Below are positions 60,882 through 64,000 of a stretch of DNA of 64,000 bases, in pieces. Under the pieces are notes generated by a model. That model had not been told where the DNA came from. It made no database searches and saw only the letters and a list, made by a program, of their open reading frames with translations. The number at the start of each line of letters is the position of its first letter. Positions within the stretch are counted from its first letter, which is position 1. This stretch comes from CAIJMU01 sp035530275 (GTDB taxonomy: Bacteria > Spirochaetota > Spirochaetia > Treponematales > Rectinemataceae), in the NCBI GenBank assembly GCA_035530275.1, contig DATKVC010000020.1, forward strand, positions 150,422 to 214,421, written 5' to 3'. Position numbers and translations under genes: made by a program.

Positions 60882-60924
60882 ACAAAAGAAAAGGACCGGC
60901 CAAACGCCGGTCCTTTTCTTTTGT
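60882..60924 (-). terminator. Strong intrinsic terminator of tRNA-Leu
   Basis: A perfect 19-bp inverted repeat (arms 60882-60900 and 60906-60924, loop CAAAC) has the GC-rich core GGACCGGC and flanking A and T tracts on both sides, so it can terminate in either direction. It starts at the base after the tRNA 3' end. Confidence 0.92.
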
Positions 60925-61006
60925 TGCGGCGAAGAGGACTTGAACCTCCATGCCTCTCGGCACTAGCACCTCAAGCTAGCGTGTCTACCAATTCCACCAT
61001 CGCCGC
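60925..61006 (-). tRNA. tRNA-Leu (anticodon GAG)
   Basis: An 82-base tRNA with a long variable arm. Acceptor arm GCGGCGA pairs with TCGCCGC with discriminator A; the D-arm region is TGGTGGAATTGGTAGACACG; the anticodon stem CTAGC/GCTAG encloses the loop TTGAGGT with anticodon GAG; the variable arm is TGCCGAGAGGCAT and the T-arm contains GGTTCAAGTCC. The 3' CCA is not encoded. It decodes CUC and CUU leucine codons. Confidence 0.95.
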
Positions 61007-61020
61007 GCGGAACGAGAAAT

Positions 61021-61050
61021 TGTATAGCCGAAAGGGGAAAAAGCTGTCAA
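61021..61050 (-). promoter_or_regulatory. Sigma-70 promoter of tRNA-Leu
   Basis: On the minus strand TTGACA (61045-61050) and TATACA (61021-61026) are separated by 18 bp. The predicted transcription start near 61014 is eight bases ahead of the mature tRNA 5' end, so this is a monocistronic tRNA unit. Confidence 0.8.
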
Positions 61051-61152
61051 GCGGAGCGGTCCGATTCGTGTTGATAAAACTTGCGAAATTAAGGGAACAA
61101 GGGTGACAGAAATCTGGCGCCGGCAGGGCTACAGTGTCAAAAGAGGTATGCC

Positions 61153-61908
61153 ATGGATCTCTACGCCCATCTCGCCACGGTTTATGACAGGATATTTCCC
61201 TTAAATCCGGCCAGCCTGGCCTATATCGAAGGGCTCGACGGTCGGCGAGGGCAAAAGGGACGCGCGATCGACCTAGGTTCAGCCACGGGAAGCCTGGCGA
61301 TCGCTCTCGCGGAGCTCGGTTGGGAGGTCGCGGGAGTCGAGCTTTCGCCCGATCTCTTGGCGCTCAGCAGGAAGAGAACCATACACCAGGGGGCATGGGT
61401 TGAGTTCTATCAGGCCGACATGCGCGACCTTGGAAGGCTCTTCACCCCGACCTCGGCGGATCTCATCCTTTGTCTCGGCAATACCCTCCCCCACCTCGCC
61501 AATTTCGAGGAACTCGGGGCCTTTCTCGTTGCCGCTCGAAGCCTTCTGCGAATCGGCGGCCGGATCATCCTCCAACTCGTGAATTTCGACCTGGCAGGGC
61601 CGGGCTTCGTATTTCCAACCCTCGTCGAAGTCGGCTTTCGCTTCGAGCGCTCCTATTCGGGGCTCCCCGACGGGAGGATCGCCTTCGATACCCGGCTTTC
61701 CTTCGACGAAGGTCAGAGCTACAAGGATCGAACCGCCCTTTTGCCTCTTTCGCCGAAACGACTCGAGTCGGAACTCCTGAGGGCAGGCTTTTCCATCGAG
61801 AAAAGGCTCGCCTCTTGGGAAGGGACTGACTTCGATCCTCGAAGCAGCCACTATCTCACAATTGTGGGCTTGGCCGAGCCGGCGAGAACAGACGCCGCCT
61901 CGCTTTAG
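61153..61908 (+). CDS. Class I SAM-dependent methyltransferase
   Basis: A 251-residue methyltransferase. The SAM-binding motif I is AIDLGSATGSLAIALAELG near residue 38, motif II acidic loop VAGVELSPDLL near 62, and LILCLGNTLPHLANF near 112 resembles motif IV. The substrate (small molecule, protein or nucleic acid) cannot be predicted. GAGG lies before ATG 61153. It stands alone between tRNA-Leu and a convergent phosphodiesterase gene 13 bp away. Confidence 0.85.
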   Translation: MDLYAHLATVYDRIFPLNPASLAYIEGLDGRRGQKGRAIDLGSATGSLAIALAELGWEVAGVELSPDLLALSRKRTIHQGAWVEFYQADMRDLGRLFTPTSADLILCLGNTLPHLANFEELGAFLVAARSLLRIGGRIILQLVNFDLAGPGFVFPTLVEVGFRFERSYSGLPDGRIAFDTRLSFDEGQSYKDRTALLPLSPKRLESELLRAGFSIEKRLASWEGTDFDPRSSHYLTIVGLAEPARTDAASL

Positions 61909-61921
61909 GCTCGACAGATCG

Positions 61922-62722
61922 TCACGCCACCAGCGGTTCGACGGAAAGGCAATGGCGAGTTTCGGCGTCGATGGTGAACAAGGCGCCTCGTATTGTGGCT
62001 TGGCCTTCGGCTGTCTCCATCTTTATGGGTATCTGCGTGAGACTGCGTCTCACGCAAATGTCGATTTTCACGCCGATGACGGAGTCGGCGGGGCCTGTCA
62101 TGCCGAGGTCGCCGAGATAGCCCGTCCCCTGCGGCAGAATCCTTTGGTCGGCGGTCTGTACATGGGTATGGGTGCCCGCGAAGGCGGACACTCGCCCGTC
62201 GAGGTGGAATGCCAGCGCCTCCTTCTCCTCGTTCGACTCGGCATGGAAATCGACGACGACGAAGGAGCCTGCCTGCTCGGATTCGACCATGTCGAGAATG
62301 GCCGCGGCGCCACGAAAGGGACAGTCGATGGGGCTCATGCCCTCCCTGCCCTGGAGATTGAGGACGGCGAATCGATATCCATCCTTTTCGACCAGACAGA
62401 GACCATGCCCAGGGGCTTCGGGCGGGTAGTTCGCGGGCCGCAAGAGTCGCTCTTCACCGTTGAGAAGTTCGGTGGCGCCCTGCTTTTCCCAGACATGGTT
62501 GCCGCTCGTGATGACATCGACACCGGCGTCCCTGAGGCGTTTGACCTCAGCCGCCGTAATGCCCACGCCGGCCGCGGCGTTCTCGCCGTTGGCGACGACG
62601 AGGTCGACGCCGAGCCTTCTCCGCAGCTCTCCAAGTCCGGCGAAAAGCGCCTTCAGTCCCGACTCCCCGATCACGTCGCCGATCATGAGGACCTTCACGG
62701 TCTTGGCAGCCGCATCACCCAT
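61922..62722 (-). CDS. YmdB-type metallophosphoesterase
   Basis: A 266-residue calcineurin-like phosphoesterase of the YmdB/DR1281 family (TIGR00282 type), which in Bacillus hydrolyses 2',3'-cyclic nucleotides and affects biofilm and motility. Metal ligands are visible in MIGDVIGESGL, VVANGENAAAGVG, ITSGNHVWEK, VDFHAESNEEK and FAGTHTHVQTAD. The ATG at 62722 with GGGGGA upstream gives the family's usual length of about 264; two upstream ATG codons are possible but add poor sequence. Confidence 0.9.
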   Translation of the reverse strand: MGDAAAKTVKVLMIGDVIGESGLKALFAGLGELRRRLGVDLVVANGENAAAGVGITAAEVKRLRDAGVDVITSGNHVWEKQGATELLNGEERLLRPANYPPEAPGHGLCLVEKDGYRFAVLNLQGREGMSPIDCPFRGAAAILDMVESEQAGSFVVVDFHAESNEEKEALAFHLDGRVSAFAGTHTHVQTADQRILPQGTGYLGDLGMTGPADSVIGVKIDICVRRSLTQIPIKMETAEGQATIRGALFTIDAETRHCLSVEPLVA

Positions 62723-62809
62723 CGTTCCCCCGCCTTCCATCATTCCCGATCTTCGTCGGAATAATGGCATGATACACAAAGGGGCGGCCTTGCCTATGCC
62801 CTGATTCCC

Positions 62810-63760
62810 TCAGGGTGCCAATTTGCCTTTCGCGACTGCGGCCTTCTCCTGAAAGAACCAGGCCGCCACGAGACCGGCCTCGGCGATCGCAGCCGGTGCA
62901 ACCAAGGGAAGGGCTTCGGTATAGCCTTCCAGCACGCAGAGAAGGAGGTTGAAAAGCGGAAGGCCGGCGAGCACGAGGAGGGCCGGAAATTCGAAGACTG
63001 GGGGAACCGATTCGCTACGGCGGCCTCTTCCGAAAGCCAGAAGCACGAAGAGGCCGAGAGCCCCAAGAACGACCAGCATGATCCATTCACCGGCGCTGCC
63101 CTTGGCCATGAAGGGGCCGAGCCATAAAAGAAAATTCGAGATCGGCGAAACGAGGATCGCAAGGGCCGCGATGGCTGCCGCGAAGGGATAGGCGAGCCCT
63201 ATGGCTCCATTCCAGCCCGACAGCCTGTGCCAATAGCGGCCGGCGAGGATGGTCGCGGTGAAGTAGCCGCAAAGGAGGATCCAGCCGGTGAAGTTATAGA
63301 CCGGCTCGCCTCCGAGTTGAACATCGGCCGTCCCAGGGTACCAGGACCATCTGCCGATCCGCCCCTCTGCCGTCTGGAATACCTGCCTGATGGCGAGAGG
63401 ATCGAGGGTGAAATCGAAGAGCATTCCCGAGAACCCGACCACCAAGGGCTTGGACCAGGTCGGCATCTTCCTCCCTGCCAATAGCCGCAGCGTCGTATAG
63501 ATCACCAACCATTCGACGAGGGGAACCGAAAGCGAAACGTTGAAGACCATAATGAGGGAACGGCCGTAACCATACCAACCCATCAAGGTCGCGAAATTCT
63601 CGAAAACGGCGGCATTGAAAAAACAGAAGGCGATAAGCTCCGCGATAATGGACTGGGGTCTTTCTTCATGGCGAAGGATGAAGACCAGGGTGGCGAAGCC
63701 GATTGCATAGATCAGGAGATCCTGAAAGACCCACAAAGAAATAAAGTTGAAGGAGCCCAT
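62810..63760 (-). CDS. Multi-pass membrane protein of the carotenoid biosynthesis (CruF/DUF422)-like family
   Basis: A 316-residue integral membrane protein with about eight helices. The segment with GEPVYNFTGWILLCGYF near residue 155 resembles the conserved PxxNFxGW motif of CruF/bisanhydrobacterioruberin hydratase-type proteins (PF04240), and FDFTLDPLA near 118 matches a conserved acidic helix. The reaction would be hydration of a carotenoid end group, but other carotenoid genes are not in view, so family is likely and function uncertain. AGGAGG precedes ATG 63760. Confidence 0.6.
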   Translation of the reverse strand: MGSFNFISLWVFQDLLIYAIGFATLVFILRHEERPQSIIAELIAFCFFNAAVFENFATLMGWYGYGRSLIMVFNVSLSVPLVEWLVIYTTLRLLAGRKMPTWSKPLVVGFSGMLFDFTLDPLAIRQVFQTAEGRIGRWSWYPGTADVQLGGEPVYNFTGWILLCGYFTATILAGRYWHRLSGWNGAIGLAYPFAAAIAALAILVSPISNFLLWLGPFMAKGSAGEWIMLVVLGALGLFVLLAFGRGRRSESVPPVFEFPALLVLAGLPLFNLLLCVLEGYTEALPLVAPAAIAEAGLVAAWFFQEKAAVAKGKLAP

Positions 63761-63864
63761 CCAGTCCTCCTAAGCCGCTACAATTCAATAATGAATGATT
63801 ATTCGTTTATCTGGAGAATGCAAGTGCCAGTAAGCTTTTCGCTTTGCACCGGAATGAGTGATTC

Positions 63865-64000
63865 GAGTAGGAGGGGGGCTCACGCCCCCCGTCCTCTCAC
63901 ACCACCGTACGTACGGTTCCGTATACGGCGGTTCCTGACAACTGGGTTGCCCCAGCGAGCTTCGTTCCGTTCGATGTGTCGCCTGTGGACCGTGCGGCAT
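63865..64000 (-). mobile_element. 3' end of a group II intron (domains V-VI), cut by the window edge
   Basis: On the minus strand a hairpin with arms ACCGCCGTA and TACGGTGGT (63901-63932) has the size and look of intron domain V. It is followed by a GC-rich domain VI hairpin, GGGGGGC with GCCCCCC (63873-63890), and an end TCCTACTCGAAT typical of bacterial group II introns, whose 3' boundary is then near 63865. The reverse transcriptase gene would lie beyond 64000. A 71-codon frame across this region is not considered a gene. Confidence 0.75.

Noticed and set aside
63785..64000. 71-codon minus-strand open frame at the window edge
   Set aside because: It overlaps the structured 3' end of the group II intron and is unlikely to be translated.

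Overview
This 64 kb window comes from a GC-rich bacterium, with dense genes, short intergenic gaps, many ATGA start/stop overlaps and GGAGG-type ribosome binding sites. The organism cannot be named from the sequence alone. A free-living spirochaete-like heterotroph is my best but weak guess, based on a CheX-like protein, a helix-turn-helix/PtsN fusion, a YmdB homologue, several GGDEF proteins and a very large set of sugar genes. An A2-type cytochrome oxidase means it can respire oxygen.

Positions 1-10511 hold a DUF4143 ATPase, a biotin-dependent carboxyltransferase subunit without its own biotin domain, azlCD branched-chain amino acid exporter genes coupled to a GGDEF-EAL protein, an old-yellow-enzyme oxidoreductase, a membrane histidine kinase and a YtcJ-like amidohydrolase. 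Positions 10562-16761 hold a complete cytochrome c oxidase locus. On the minus strand this is a DUF2231-cytochrome c fusion, a SCO-type copper chaperone and subunits I, III, IV and II, driven by a clear promoter; ctaB diverges from it. Next come a GAF-GGDEF protein, an amidase and an MFS transporter.

Positions 21102-24979 are a xylose module (xylB, xylA, divergent AraC). Positions 25071-49245 are a 24 kb minus-strand sugar island. It has five TIM-barrel isomerase/epimerase-like proteins, three Gfo/Idh/MocA oxidoreductases, two LacI regulators, a complete ribose-type ABC transporter, a GH4 glycosidase, an FGGY kinase, a class II aldolase, a zinc dehydrogenase and a cupin isomerase-like protein. 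It is visibly decaying: a second ABC ATPase survives only as a fragment, and a fucose-isomerase-like gene has lost its middle. The head of the island carries two strong palindromic operators 60 bp apart.

Positions 49441-59657 encode a membrane complex of the energy-converting-hydrogenase-related (Ehr) type. Its hydrogenase-like large subunit has lost the nickel-binding cysteines, it has two full-length HyfB/NuoL-like antiporter subunits, and a helix-turn-helix/EIIA-PtsN fusion heads the operon. This is the most interesting functional system in the window. Positions 59744-64000 hold a CheX-like gene, a small membrane protein, tRNA-Leu(GAG) with promoter and terminator, a methyltransferase, a YmdB-type phosphodiesterase, a carotenoid-biosynthesis-like membrane protein, and the 3' end of a group II intron cut off by the window edge.

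Two genes, ctaD and a LacI regulator, carry in-frame tandem repeats with palindromic cores at their 3' ends (78 bp and 54 bp units). These look like expansions of short palindromic repeats inside genes.
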